From positions 1-44,926 of the forward strand of contig DBYZ01000013.1 of assembly GCA_002311655.1 (NCBI GenBank): a stretch of DNA of 44,926 nt. The letters run 5' to 3'. Positions 1 through 8,083 of this stretch are shown here, piece by piece. Below the pieces are notes generated by a model. The model saw nothing but the letters and a program-made list of their open reading frames with translations, was not told the DNA's origin and did no database searches. The DNA is from Bacteroidales bacterium UBA1173 (GTDB lineage: Bacteria; Bacteroidota; Bacteroidia; Bacteroidales; F082). The number at the start of each line of letters is the position of its first letter. The first letter of the stretch is position 1. A program made the translations under genes and the position numbers.

Positions 1-58
1 GATAGGGCGCAGGTGTAAAGACGGCGACGTCAAAGCCGAGCGCTACTAATAGCCCGAA
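1..58 (+). rRNA. 23S ribosomal RNA, 3' end (partial)
   Basis: The first bases contain the typical Bacteroidetes 23S 3' end, with the run GCTACTAATAGCCCG at about 42-56, followed closely by a 5S gene on the same strand. Only the last stretch of the gene is in the window. The exact 3' end is uncertain by several bases, because the following bases AACACTTCAC (57-66) belong to a spacer stem that may overlap the mature terminus. Confidence 0.85.
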
Positions 59-110
59 CACTTCACGGACCTAGTCCGGACAACAGCACTGCCGCAGTGT
101 GTGAAGTGTT
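57..110 (+). other. Structured 23S-5S spacer: three-way junction
   Basis: Between 23S and 5S, AACACTTCAC (57-66) pairs perfectly with GTGAAGTGTT (101-110). The enclosed bases make two further perfect hairpins: GGAC-CTA-GTCC (67-77) and CACTGC-C-GCAGTG (87-99). The result is a compact three-way junction directly after the 23S end. Ribosomal spacers usually hold simple processing stems for RNase III-type cleavage, so this may be a processing signal. The function is inferred; the pairings are visible. Confidence 0.7.
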
Positions 111-190
111 GAGAACAATGCGAAACGCGAGTGGTTTTTCCCGCGTACTCCTTCAGACCATGTCGAGATGAAAGAATCTTGAAGAGACAC

Positions 191-298
<108 letters not shown>

Positions 299-310
299 AA
301 CCCATACACG

Positions 311-345
311 AAAGCCTGCCCTTTTTTAGGACGGGCTTTTCGCGT
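311..345 (+). terminator. rRNA operon intrinsic terminator
   Basis: AAAGCCTGCCC (311-321) pairs with GGACGGGCTTT (329-339) with one mismatch and one G-U pair, just after the 5S gene. It ends the rRNA operon before the porin promoter. Confidence 0.8.
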
Positions 346-362
346 TTTATTTGTTTTTTTAT

Positions 363-370
363 TATCTTTG
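363..370 (+). promoter_or_regulatory. Bacteroidetes promoter -7 box (TATCTTTG) for the porin gene
   Basis: TATCTTTG matches the Bacteroidetes sigma-ABfr -7 consensus TAnnTTTG. The predicted transcription start falls near 376, almost on top of a GTG codon at 375. The porin mRNA would therefore be leaderless if GTG is used, or have a leader of about 40 nt if the ATG at 414 is used. Confidence 0.65.
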
Positions 371-374
371 CAGT

Positions 375-2258
375 GTGAAAATTTTAAGAGTAATATTATT
401 AATTATAGGTGTAATGACATGCCGTTTTTTGATGGCCACCACTACCCTTTTGCATGAAATTGATTCTACAAGAGTTGATTCCACATTGGTAAGATATTTT
501 TATAATTCTATTGAAAATCAACAGATTGGAGACACAAAAGTTTGGGACACCACTACCCTTTCAGCTTCATTCTATGATCCGACAAACCCACTTTTAAAGT
601 ATTATCAGGAATTAAGCAATTCCGGACACGCACATAAAGATTTAGAGTTTACTTTCCCCACTTCAATCGGATTTAATAACGATTTAGTATCATACGACAA
701 ATTTATAGTCACAAAAAGAAAAGTCCTCTACCCTATTGTTTATCAACCATTTACCGAGATAAGCTACATGATGGGAAGCAAAAAAGAGCAACATCTCAAC
801 GTGCTTTTCTGTAGAGAATTTTTGCCAAGGTTTTATGTTACGCTGAATTTTAATATCGATTACGCACCATCTGTTTATCAGAGAAGTTATGCGCAAAATC
901 TATATTTTGTCGGCAATTTCAGATGGAACACAAAAAATGAACGCTATGGTGTAAACGGATATTTCTTTACCAATAAAATCGATGTTTATGAGAATGGCGG
1001 TATTACACATGATTCAATATTCGTTGATCTGATTGAAACTGACAAGAGCGTTATTCCGGTTAATCTTATGAAGGCTAGCAACCTGATTAAAGTTACTGGT
1101 TTCGGACTCGACCAATATTTCATTTTAGGCAAGCCAGGAAGAATCAGATATTCATTTGATTATCAGAGAAATAGATACGTTTATAAAGACACAGACTTAT
1201 CGTCAGGGTATTATTATGATTTCGATCCGGTTTTGAATCCTGATGAGACATTTGACAGTCTGACTTTCTATACAATTAAAAATGGAATCAATTGGAGCTC
1301 ATTGAGTTATGGTAGATATAACAATGACATTCCTTTTTATCTGACTTTTGGAGCTGAACATAACTACACACATCACAACGGATATACAGAAATTATTAGT
1401 GGTGAACAGTTTGGTAAGATTGATTATCAGGATGTTAGGGCTAAAGCTGAAGTTATTGTAAATATTTTCAAATCGACAAGAATCACTGGTAAAGGCGAGC
1501 TTATTTTCGGCGGTTATCAGGCTGGAGATTTCATTTTGTACGGCCAATGGAAACAGTTTTTAGGCACATATAAAAAGAATTACGGCGCTTTAGTATTTGA
1601 TGTCAATCTCTCCAGAAAATCAGCGGATTGGTTTGAAGAGACCTATTATTCGAACAATTTCAGATGGAGCAATGATTTCAGTCCGGCGACATATCTGAGA
1701 CTTCAAGGCGCTTACGAAACACGTTGGTTATCAATAGGTTTAAAGCAGACAACCATTGATCATTACATTTATTTCGGTGAGAATGCGAAGCCAGTTCAGT
1801 ATACTGGAACGCTCAACATCACCTCAGCATTTGCGAAATTTGACATAAAGCTGAAACATTTTGAAATTGGCGGTATCGCTTCGATGCAAGTTACTGATAA
1901 TGATAATGTTATACATCTCCCATTGTTTTACGGAAAATTAAAACTCGGATGGAACATCGCTATTGTAAAAGGTGTCTCGACAGTGCAACCTTCAGTTGTA
2001 ATCAATTATTTCACAGAGTATTATGCTGATGCATACATGCCAGCATTGAGGACTTATTATTTACAAAATGATGTTAAAATCGGAAATTATCCGTTCCTGG
2101 ATCTGTATATCACATTTAAAGTCAAGAGAGCCAATATCTTTGTGGGGTACACAAATTTCTACTCTTTAGCCAAGGATAACAGGTATTTCACAACGCCACA
2201 TTACCCGATGAGGGATTCGAAATTCATATTCGGAGTAAAATGGCGTTTATACAAATAG
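375..2258 (+). CDS. Putative porin (Porin_10-like outer-membrane beta-barrel)
   Basis: This is a secreted protein of about 627 aa, rich in alternating aromatic and polar beta-strands (for example repeated YYDF, FRW and FTNKI-type strands), typical of the Bacteroidetes 'putative porin' family (Porin_10). It would sit in the outer membrane and pass small solutes; the substrate is unknown. The start is uncertain. The open frame extends up to a TTG at 351, but that lies upstream of the promoter box at 363-370. GTG at 375 gives a plausible signal peptide (MKILRVILLIIGVMTCRFLMA). ATG at 414 gives a poorer signal. Its stop codon abuts, without a gap, the stop of the convergent TerB-DnaJ gene, and no terminator hairpin fits between them. 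Confidence 0.7.
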   Translation: MKILRVILLIIGVMTCRFLMATTTLLHEIDSTRVDSTLVRYFYNSIENQQIGDTKVWDTTTLSASFYDPTNPLLKYYQELSNSGHAHKDLEFTFPTSIGFNNDLVSYDKFIVTKRKVLYPIVYQPFTEISYMMGSKKEQHLNVLFCREFLPRFYVTLNFNIDYAPSVYQRSYAQNLYFVGNFRWNTKNERYGVNGYFFTNKIDVYENGGITHDSIFVDLIETDKSVIPVNLMKASNLIKVTGFGLDQYFILGKPGRIRYSFDYQRNRYVYKDTDLSSGYYYDFDPVLNPDETFDSLTFYTIKNGINWSSLSYGRYNNDIPFYLTFGAEHNYTHHNGYTEIISGEQFGKIDYQDVRAKAEVIVNIFKSTRITGKGELIFGGYQAGDFILYGQWKQFLGTYKKNYGALVFDVNLSRKSADWFEETYYSNNFRWSNDFSPATYLRLQGAYETRWLSIGLKQTTIDHYIYFGENAKPVQYTGTLNITSAFAKFDIKLKHFEIGGIASMQVTDNDNVIHLPLFYGKLKLGWNIAIVKGVSTVQPSVVINYFTEYYADAYMPALRTYYLQNDVKIGNYPFLDLYITFKVKRANIFVGYTNFYSLAKDNRYFTTPHYPMRDSKFIFGVKWRLYK

Positions 2259-3020
2259 TTAATTCATGCCACGCTGCTTCTTGATTCTATCGTAAGCATC
2301 GTTGATTTCCTGGAATTTCTTTTCTGCGGCTTTGCGGACATCTTCGCCAAGATAAGCAACTTTATCGGGATGATTTTTCTTAGCCATTTCGCGATAAGCT
2401 TTCTTGACTTCATCGTCAGAAACGGAAGGATCGATACCGAGGATAGTGTATGCATCGTCGACCTGTTTTACAAACATTGCCTTAACTGATTCATAATCAG
2501 AAGACATGATGCCCATATAACGCGAAATTGTTTCGATGACATCGACTTCATTTTCATGAACTTGTCCATCAGCGGAAGCGATACCGAACAGATAATGAAG
2601 GAGTTGCAGTTTTGAAGAATAATCCATGTAGCGGCCAACCTGCTGGCTCACATCAGCGACTTGAATATCCTGTTTGAGAATTTCACGCAAAGTGAGAATA
2701 TATTTTTCCGCCTGTTCCTGACCAAAATTAGAGAGGAAGAAATGTTTCACGTAGTCAAGCTCAGATTTTTTGACGGAACCGTCGGCTTTCATAACTGCTG
2801 CGGATAGGACGAGCAAACTTGATGAGAAGTCTTTTTGGCGTGGTGTAGTACCAAGAAATTCAGTATCTTTCTTTGAGTAATTTCCACCAAAATATGAACC
2901 CAAAGCAGCGCCAATAATACCGCCCAATGGTCCCAAAGCCCAGAATCCTACAAAGAAACCAAGAATACTCGGGAAGCATCCGCAACCTCTATTTGATTGA
3001 TTATCAGAGTTATTATTCAT
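2259..3020 (-). CDS. TerB-like plus DnaJ (J-domain) co-chaperone, DjlA-like
   Basis: This 253 aa protein has an N-terminal cysteine- and glycine-rich hydrophobic segment (residues 12-48: GCGCFPSILGFF then a Gly-rich GGIIGAALGSYFGG stretch), probably membrane-associated. A TerB-type helical domain follows at about 65-180 (with the repeated 'KADGSV' and 'SADGQV' acidic signatures), then a C-terminal J domain at about 188-250 with the HPD tripeptide at 217-219, which stimulates the ATPase of DnaK. The order TM-TerB-J matches DjlA-type co-chaperones. The gene has its own TATCTTTG promoter and is convergent with the porin gene with zero spacing. The client process is unknown. Confidence 0.85.
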   Translation of the reverse strand: MNNNSDNQSNRGCGCFPSILGFFVGFWALGPLGGIIGAALGSYFGGNYSKKDTEFLGTTPRQKDFSSSLLVLSAAVMKADGSVKKSELDYVKHFFLSNFGQEQAEKYILTLREILKQDIQVADVSQQVGRYMDYSSKLQLLHYLFGIASADGQVHENEVDVIETISRYMGIMSSDYESVKAMFVKQVDDAYTILGIDPSVSDDEVKKAYREMAKKNHPDKVAYLGEDVRKAAEKKFQEINDAYDRIKKQRGMN

Positions 3021-3043
3021 ATATCACCTATTTTAATTTTTTA

Positions 3044-3051
3044 CAAAGATA
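3044..3051 (-). promoter_or_regulatory. Promoter -7 box (TATCTTTG) for the TerB-DnaJ gene
   Basis: Read on the minus strand this is TATCTTTG, 24 bases before the ATG at 3020; the mRNA leader would be about 20 nt. Confidence 0.65.
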
Positions 3052-3100
3052 CAAAAAATTTAGATATAATAATGTATTGGTTATCATTTTAAAGAATGAC

Positions 3101-3143
3101 GGTTTTCAGTCTCGAAGTCTTTCCCTTCTAAGGCCTGAAAACC
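3101..3143. repeat. Palindromic hairpin repeat, copy C
   Basis: GGTTTTCAG (3101-3109) pairs perfectly with CTGAAAACC (3135-3143). Inside are TCT on the left and TAAGGC on the right, flanking a small inner hairpin GAAG/CTTC. The motif CAGTCT ... AAGGCCTG is shared with the longer hairpins at 21216-21294 and 22666-22746. This copy lies between divergent genes (TerB-DnaJ and ppdK), upstream of both promoters' outputs, so it is not simply a terminator for either. The rest of 3052-3222 is A+T-rich and holds nothing else I recognise. Confidence 0.65.
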
Positions 3144-3222
3144 ATAAATCTTTATAATGTTGAGAAAATTTAAATGTTGAAAAAAATGTGAAAAAATATT
3201 ATGAATTTTTTGAAATTTTTTC

Positions 3223-3230
3223 TAATTTTG
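3223..3230 (+). promoter_or_regulatory. Promoter -7 box (TAATTTTG) for ppdK
   Basis: TAATTTTG fits TAnnTTTG. The predicted start near 3236 gives a leader of about 75 nt before the ppdK ATG at 3312. I see no good -33 element. Confidence 0.5.
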
Positions 3231-3311
3231 CGATTTTCAAAAAAATAGGTAGCAAATTTTGCGAAAATATTGAAAATCATATAGAAGAATAACATTTAAT
3301 CATTAAAAAAA

Positions 3312-6038
3312 ATGAAAAAAACCAAGTACGTTTATCTTTTCGGCAACCGTACAGCCGAGGGTAACTCAACAATGAAGAATTTGTTGGGCGGAAAAGGTGC
3401 TAACCTTGCAGAGATGTGTCTGTTAGGTTTACCTGTTCCAGCAGGTCTCACAATCACAACTGAATGCTGCACAGCTTATTACGCTAACAATTGCCAGCTT
3501 CCAGCAGGTTTGATGGACGAGGTTCATGCAGGTATCAAGAATATGGAGAAAATCATGGGCATGAAATATGGCGATGCTAAGAATCCTCTCTTAGTGTCAT
3601 GCCGTTCAGGCGCGCGCCAGTCAATGCCTGGTATGATGGACACCGTTTTGAACATTGGTCTCTGCTCAAAGACTATCCCTGGTTTGATTGAGAAAACAAA
3701 GAACGAGCGTTTCGTTTACGATTCATATCGCCGTCTTATCATGATGTACGCTGACGTCGTCATGGAGAAGGCTGAAGACAGAGAGCCTGTCAAGGGCAAA
3801 GGTATCCGTAAGATTTTGGACGACAAACTCGATGCTTTCAAGGCAAAGAAAGGTTACAAGTCAGATACAGACATCACAGCTGCCGAGCTCAAAGCTTTAG
3901 CTGAGGATTTCAAGAAGATCATCAAGAAAGAACTCGGAACAGAGTTCCCAGACGATGCAGAGATGCAGCTTGAAGGCGGTATCAGAGCCGTGTTCAAGAG
4001 CTGGAACGGCAAGAAAGCCGTGTCATACCGTAGAATCGAAGGTATTCCGGAAGATTGGGGAACAGCTGTCAACGTGCAGACCATGGTGTTCGGCAACATG
4101 GGTGAAAACTCAGCAACAGGTGTTGCTTTCACACGTGACCCTGCAACAGGTGACAACAAGTTCTACGGCGAATGGCTGATCAACGCTCAGGGCGAGGACG
4201 TCGTGGCAGGTATCCGCACTCCTAACCCATTGAACAAAGCTACCAAGAACGAGAAAAACAAGAAGATGCCTTCAATGGAAGAGCTTATGCCACAGACTTA
4301 CAAAGAGTTGTGCGACGTTCGCGAGACATTGGAGAACTTCTACAAAGACATGCTCGATATCGAGTTCACAATCCAGGACGGTAAGTTATACATGTTGCAG
4401 TGCCGCGTTGGTAAACGTACAGGTGTTGCTGCAGTCAACATGGCTCTCGACATGCTTCACGAAGGCAGAATCGACGAGGCTACAGCTGTCATGAGACTCG
4501 GTGTCAACCAGATTGACGAGCTCCTCCACCCTATCCTCGACGCTAAAGACGAGAAGAACAAGAGCGTTTTGGCTCACGGTCTTCCGGCAGGTCCAGGCGG
4601 TGCGGTCGGTAGAATCGCATTGAGCAGTGAGAAAGCTATGGAATACAGAAACGCAAAGCAGGCTAACATCCTCGTCCGTGAAGAGACCAACCCTGAGGAC
4701 GTTGAAGGTATGCGCGCTGCTGACGGTATCCTCACACAGCGTGGCGGTATGACCTCACACGCAGCTTTGGTTGCACGTGGCTGGGGCAAATGCTGCATCG
4801 TAGGTTGCGAGGCTGTCCATATCAACGAGAAAGAAGGCACTGTGAAAATCGGTGAAAAGACATACAAAGAAGGCGACATCATCTCACTCAACGGAACAAA
4901 GGGTTATGTGTACGACGGTTCAGTGAAGACCATCGACGCTACAGAGAACAAACGTTTCCAGGAGTTCATGAAACTCGTCGACAAATATCGTAAGATGGGT
5001 GTCCGCACCAACGCTGATAACCCAGACGACGCACAGAGAGCTGTCAGCTTCGGCGCTGAAGGTATCGGCTTGTTCCGTATCGAGCACATGTTCTACGGCA
5101 AGAACAGCGAGAAACCTCTTGCAAAACTCCGTAAGATGATCCTTGCTGACACAACAGAAGCACGTAAGGCAGCTTTGGCAGAACTCGAGCCATACATCCT
5201 CGAGTCAGTGAAGGCCACAATGAAGGTTTTGGACGGCAAACCGGTGACATTCCGTTTGATGGACCCACCATTACACGAGTTCGTGCCTCATACACTCGAC
5301 AAGCAGAAGGCTGTTGCTGCAGATCCTGAGTACAACATCACTCTCAAGAAGCTCCAGAAACGTATCGAAGAGCTTAAGGAAGTCAACCCGATGATGGGTC
5401 TCCGCGGCGTACGTCTCGGTATCGTTTATCCAGAGATTTCAGAGACACAGTTCCGTGCTTTATTTGAGGCTACAGCACAGTTGATGAAGGAGAAGAAACA
5501 TCCACATCTAGAGATCATGGTTCCTCTCACAATCAACGTGAAAGAGCTTGAAAATCAGAAAGCTATCGCAGAACGCGTCAAGGCTGAGATGGAAAAGAAA
5601 TACAAAGTCAACATTGAGTACATGTACGGCACAATGATTGAGATCCCACGCGCTACATTAGTGGCAGACAAGATCGCTGAGGTTGCACAGTTCTTCTCAT
5701 TCGGTACCAACGACTTGACTCAGATGACATTCGGTTTCTCACGCGACGACGTCAACTCTATCGTTCACAGCTACATCGACCAGAAGATCATCCCTGCCGA
5801 TCCATTCAACACATTGGATCAGGAAGGCGTTGGCCAGCTGGTGAAGCTCGGTGTTGAACGCGGTCGTTCGACAAGAGACAACCTGAAGTGCGGCGTTTGC
5901 GGCGAGCACGGTGGTGACCCTGCATCAGTAGAGTTCTTCTACGGCGCAGGTTTGAACTACGTTTCATGCTCACCGTTCCGCGTGCCGGTTGCAAGACTGG
6001 CTGCGGCACAGGCAGCGATTAAGGCTAGCAGGAAATAG
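3312..6038 (+). CDS. ppdK: Pyruvate, phosphate dikinase
   Basis: This cytosolic enzyme interconverts pyruvate + ATP + Pi and PEP + AMP + PPi; in anaerobic Bacteroidales it links PEP metabolism with PPi. The 908 aa length is right for the family. The N-terminal ATP-grasp region begins with the GGKGANLAEM motif. The phosphohistidine swivelling domain has GGMTSHAALVARG with the catalytic His at residue 483. The C-terminal PEP/pyruvate TIM barrel ends with CGVCGEHGGDP, including the catalytic Cys at residue 863. The coding sequence has more GC and stronger codon bias than its neighbours, as expected for a highly expressed gene. It is followed by heptamer repeats and a strong hairpin terminator. 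With pckA it supplies a PEP-centred gluconeogenic and fermentative node. Confidence 0.97.
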   Translation: MKKTKYVYLFGNRTAEGNSTMKNLLGGKGANLAEMCLLGLPVPAGLTITTECCTAYYANNCQLPAGLMDEVHAGIKNMEKIMGMKYGDAKNPLLVSCRSGARQSMPGMMDTVLNIGLCSKTIPGLIEKTKNERFVYDSYRRLIMMYADVVMEKAEDREPVKGKGIRKILDDKLDAFKAKKGYKSDTDITAAELKALAEDFKKIIKKELGTEFPDDAEMQLEGGIRAVFKSWNGKKAVSYRRIEGIPEDWGTAVNVQTMVFGNMGENSATGVAFTRDPATGDNKFYGEWLINAQGEDVVAGIRTPNPLNKATKNEKNKKMPSMEELMPQTYKELCDVRETLENFYKDMLDIEFTIQDGKLYMLQCRVGKRTGVAAVNMALDMLHEGRIDEATAVMRLGVNQIDELLHPILDAKDEKNKSVLAHGLPAGPGGAVGRIALSSEKAMEYRNAKQANILVREETNPEDVEGMRAADGILTQRGGMTSHAALVARGWGKCCIVGCEAVHINEKEGTVKIGEKTYKEGDIISLNGTKGYVYDGSVKTIDATENKRFQEFMKLVDKYRKMGVRTNADNPDDAQRAVSFGAEGIGLFRIEHMFYGKNSEKPLAKLRKMILADTTEARKAALAELEPYILESVKATMKVLDGKPVTFRLMDPPLHEFVPHTLDKQKAVAADPEYNITLKKLQKRIEELKEVNPMMGLRGVRLGIVYPEISETQFRALFEATAQLMKEKKHPHLEIMVPLTINVKELENQKAIAERVKAEMEKKYKVNIEYMYGTMIEIPRATLVADKIAEVAQFFSFGTNDLTQMTFGFSRDDVNSIVHSYIDQKIIPADPFNTLDQEGVGQLVKLGVERGRSTRDNLKCGVCGEHGGDPASVEFFYGAGLNYVSCSPFRVPVARLAAAQAAIKASRK

Positions 6039-6072
6039 TCTTTAGTCTTTAGTTGTTAGTCGTTAGATATTA
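6037..6072 (+). repeat. Heptamer TTAGTCN tract after ppdK
   Basis: The stop codon runs into repeated TAGTCTT / TTAGTTG / TTAGTCG units. Similar tracts follow pckA, cdaA, hydF and hydG in this window. Confidence 0.75.
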
Positions 6073-6109
6073 GTAGAGACGCCACGATGTGACGTCTCTA
6101 CGTTTTTTT
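6073..6109 (+). terminator. ppdK terminator, palindromic GTAGAGACG repeat
   Basis: GTAGAGACG (6073-6081) pairs with CGTCTCTAC (6093-6101), with an inner CAC-GAT-GTG hairpin, and is followed by a run of T (6103-6109). It works as an intrinsic terminator by form. A half-copy of a similar repeat (ACGCAT-ACG-ATGCGT plus CCCTAC) lies at 34511-34531. Confidence 0.8.
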
Positions 6110-6111
6110 AG

Positions 6112-6138
6112 ACAGGATTAACAAGATTAACAGGAATT
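6112..6138. repeat. Nine-base tandem repeat ACAGGATTA x3
   Basis: There are three 9-base units: ACAGGATTA, ACAAGATTA and ACAGGAATT. The same three-unit block, with the middle unit again ACAAGATT-, occurs at 29197-29223 after cdaA. Confidence 0.7.
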
Positions 6139-6152
6139 ATACAGAATTATCC

Positions 6153-6183
6153 TTGACTTTGTCAGATTAAAGTTGTATTTTTG
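6153..6183 (+). promoter_or_regulatory. Promoter for the ORF6N gene (TTG ... TATTTTTG)
   Basis: The -33 element TTG (6153-6155) lies 20 bases before the -7 element TATTTTTG (6176-6183). The leader to the ATG at 6291 is about 100 nt. It contains a perfect small hairpin TTCGCA-TAAT-TGCGAA (6239-6254) and a 12-codon open frame (6235-6273) that might be translated; I see no proof of that. Confidence 0.6.
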
Positions 6184-6290
6184 CACTTGATATCGAATCA
6201 AAATCAAAAATAGTAAAACTTATGGTATGAGATGATGGTTCGCATAATTGCGAAATGGGAGTTTATTGTTTAACTATTAAATAAAAAGGT

Positions 6291-6875
6291 ATGGCAAAAG
6301 AGGAGTTTTACGAAAATGATGTTAATTCTAATGATGGTTTAGAACTTATTAAACATAAGATTTTTGAGTTGCGCGGATTACGTGTAATGCTTGATTACGA
6401 TTTAGCAGAGTTGTACAGAGTAGAAACTCGTGCCCTAAACCAAGCAGTAAAACGTAACATAGAGCGTTTCCCTGATGATTTTATGTTTCGGATTACTGCT
6501 ACTGAATGGAATGACATCTCATCACAAATTGTGATGAGATCCAGAGCTAAACGCCCGAAATCCGCATTGCCCATGGCGTTTACAGAACATGGTGCACTAA
6601 TGCTAGCAAGCGTTTTACGCAGTTCTATCGCAGTTGATATGAGCATTAAAATCACACGAGCATTTGTGGCTATTCGTCATGCTTTACCACTTATTGCAAC
6701 ACAAAGAGATGTTGAAGATTTAAAACAACTAGTTAAAATACTTGAAGAATCACAGCAAGATTTGGAACAAGTTTATGAAACTCTTACTAAGATTGGCGAA
6801 CAACAAACTTCGTTACCAGAGATAGGATATAATGCTATTAAAAAGAGAATGGATAATGGGGAGTACAATAGATAA
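6291..6875 (+). CDS. ORF6N domain protein (phage-related DNA-binding family)
   Basis: This 194 aa protein has an ORF6N domain at about residues 17-110, recognised from the pattern IFELRGLRVMLDYDLAELY, then alternating basic residues with NIERFPDDFMF, and MAFTEHGALMLASVL. ORF6N domains are found with KilA-N and BRO proteins in phages and are common as single accessory genes in Bacteroidales. The C-terminal part (about 140-185) is a predicted coiled coil. A role in DNA binding or regulation is inferred from the family only. It lies in a low-GC accessory stretch and was probably acquired horizontally. Confidence 0.85.
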   Translation: MAKEEFYENDVNSNDGLELIKHKIFELRGLRVMLDYDLAELYRVETRALNQAVKRNIERFPDDFMFRITATEWNDISSQIVMRSRAKRPKSALPMAFTEHGALMLASVLRSSIAVDMSIKITRAFVAIRHALPLIATQRDVEDLKQLVKILEESQQDLEQVYETLTKIGEQQTSLPEIGYNAIKKRMDNGEYNR

Positions 6876-6920
6876 TTGACGCTTTTTCAAAAATAATTAT
6901 GCTTTATTCCGAAAATTTTC

Positions 6921-6928
6921 TATTTTTG
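6921..6928 (+). promoter_or_regulatory. Promoter -7 box (TATTTTTG) of the candidate small RNA
   Basis: TATTTTTG matches TAnnTTTG and has no protein-coding start soon after it. The next strong signal downstream is an intrinsic terminator at 7019-7052. Confidence 0.55.
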
Positions 6929-6933
6929 CATTG

Positions 6934-7052
6934 TCAAATCAAACAAATTGTATTAAGAAACAGACAGTTAAATAAAGTATAAAGACATATAAAAAGGCGT
7001 TTTCGCTTTTAAATATTGTAGAGGTGTGTAATGGTACACCTCTATATTTTTA
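6934..7052 (+). ncRNA. Candidate small RNA of about 120 nt
   Basis: The unit lies between a Bacteroidetes promoter box and a strong terminator, with no plausible reading frame. It contains a hairpin AAAAG(G)CG-TTTT-CGCTTTT (about 6992-7010) and then the terminator hairpin TAGAGGTGT / ACACCTCTA. I do not recognise a known family. Alternatives are an attenuated leader of the downstream WYL gene, whose ATG is at 7110, or a decayed gene remnant. Confidence 0.4.
7019..7052 (+). terminator. Intrinsic terminator
   Basis: TAGAGGTGT (7019-7027) pairs perfectly with ACACCTCTA (7036-7044) and is followed by a T-rich tail. It separates the ORF6N / small-RNA region from the WYL gene. Confidence 0.8.
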
Positions 7053-7109
7053 ATTCGAGGTGATTGTATTTTAGGATTTTTGTAATTTTACATCGTTAAA
7101 ACTCAATAT

Positions 7110-8021
7110 ATGATAGTCGATAAAATCAAACGCTACGTCTGGCTACTCGATACAATCTACCGTTCTGGAGAGACTGGTATTACCTTCGATGAAATAAACG
7201 AAAAATGGCAACGTTACGATTTGCTTTCCGAGGGCAAGCGTTACCCCAAACGCACTTTTGAGCAACACAAAGACGAGATACAGAGCATCTTCAATGTCGA
7301 GATCTGCTGCGACCGCAAGACCAACCGCTATTATATTGACGACAGGGATGAACTTCGCAACAACAATCTGGTTTTAAGGTGGCTCATCAACACCTTCAAT
7401 CTCAACAATATCATTGGTCAGAGCAAAAATCTCAAGGATAGAATTGGTCTTGAGGAGATTCCGGCTGGTCAGGAGCAACTTATCGACATCATCGACCTGA
7501 TGAACAACAGCCACACCTTCGACATGGAATATCAGAAATTTTATTCCGATGAAAAGAATCTGTACAAAAACATGGAGCCCTACGGAGTCCAAATCTTCCA
7601 GCGTCGCTGGTATGTGCTGGCCAGGAACCCCGAAAATGACACCCTCCACACGTATTCCCTCGACCGTATTGTCAGTTTGAAGAAGAATAACAACACCTTC
7701 AAAATGCCGAAGGATTTCTCCATCAGCGATTTCTTCAGCGATTGTTTTGGCATTATCAAGGATGAAACTCCAGCTCAGCGCATCATTTTGAAAGCTAACA
7801 ACTTCCAAGCTAAATACCTCAAAACTCTGCCACTCCACGAATCACAGAAAGTCGTCTCTGAAGACGAAAACTTTACTGTTTTCTCCTATTATTTAAAACC
7901 AACTTTTGATATCAAACAGAAGGTGATATCCTATATGGGAAGTGTTGAAATTGTTGAGCCTCAATCCTTCAGAGAAGAGATAATTGAGACCATTGATGAG
8001 ATGAGAGAACTATACAAATAA
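7110..8021 (+). CDS. WYL-domain transcriptional regulator
   Basis: This 303 aa protein has an N-terminal winged-helix region at about residues 1-75 (KIKRYVWLLDTIYRSGETGITFDEI ...) and a WYL-type ligand-binding domain at about 135-215, with 'GVQIFQRRWYVLARNPEN' carrying the WYV variant of the WYL signature. A WCX-like C-terminus follows. WYL proteins bind nucleic acids or nucleotides and often regulate phage defence or DNA damage responses. Here the next gene is a glycosylase-like protein of lower GC, so joint regulation is possible but not shown. The -7 region GATTTTTG (about 7074-7081) has one mismatch to consensus. Confidence 0.85.
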   Translation: MIVDKIKRYVWLLDTIYRSGETGITFDEINEKWQRYDLLSEGKRYPKRTFEQHKDEIQSIFNVEICCDRKTNRYYIDDRDELRNNNLVLRWLINTFNLNNIIGQSKNLKDRIGLEEIPAGQEQLIDIIDLMNNSHTFDMEYQKFYSDEKNLYKNMEPYGVQIFQRRWYVLARNPENDTLHTYSLDRIVSLKKNNNTFKMPKDFSISDFFSDCFGIIKDETPAQRIILKANNFQAKYLKTLPLHESQKVVSEDENFTVFSYYLKPTFDIKQKVISYMGSVEIVEPQSFREEIIETIDEMRELYK

Positions 8022-8025
8022 TTTG

Positions 8026-8035
8026 CTTCCACATT
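8026..8035. repeat. Left direct repeat CTTCCACATT flanking the UDG-like gene
   Basis: The 10-base sequence CTTCCACATT occurs here and again at 8895-8904, bracketing the glycosylase-like gene. It could mark an insertion or be chance. Confidence 0.35.
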
Positions 8036-8063
8036 ATATTTGCACTGGTATATAGTAAGTTTG
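8035..8063 (+). promoter_or_regulatory. Two overlapping -7 candidates (TATATTTG, TAAGTTTG)
   Basis: TATATTTG (8035-8042) and TAAGTTTG (8056-8063) both fit TAnnTTTG upstream of the ATG at 8084. The gene probably has its own promoter rather than depending on the WYL gene. Confidence 0.5.
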
Positions 8064-8083
8064 CAACAGAAAATTTTTATATC

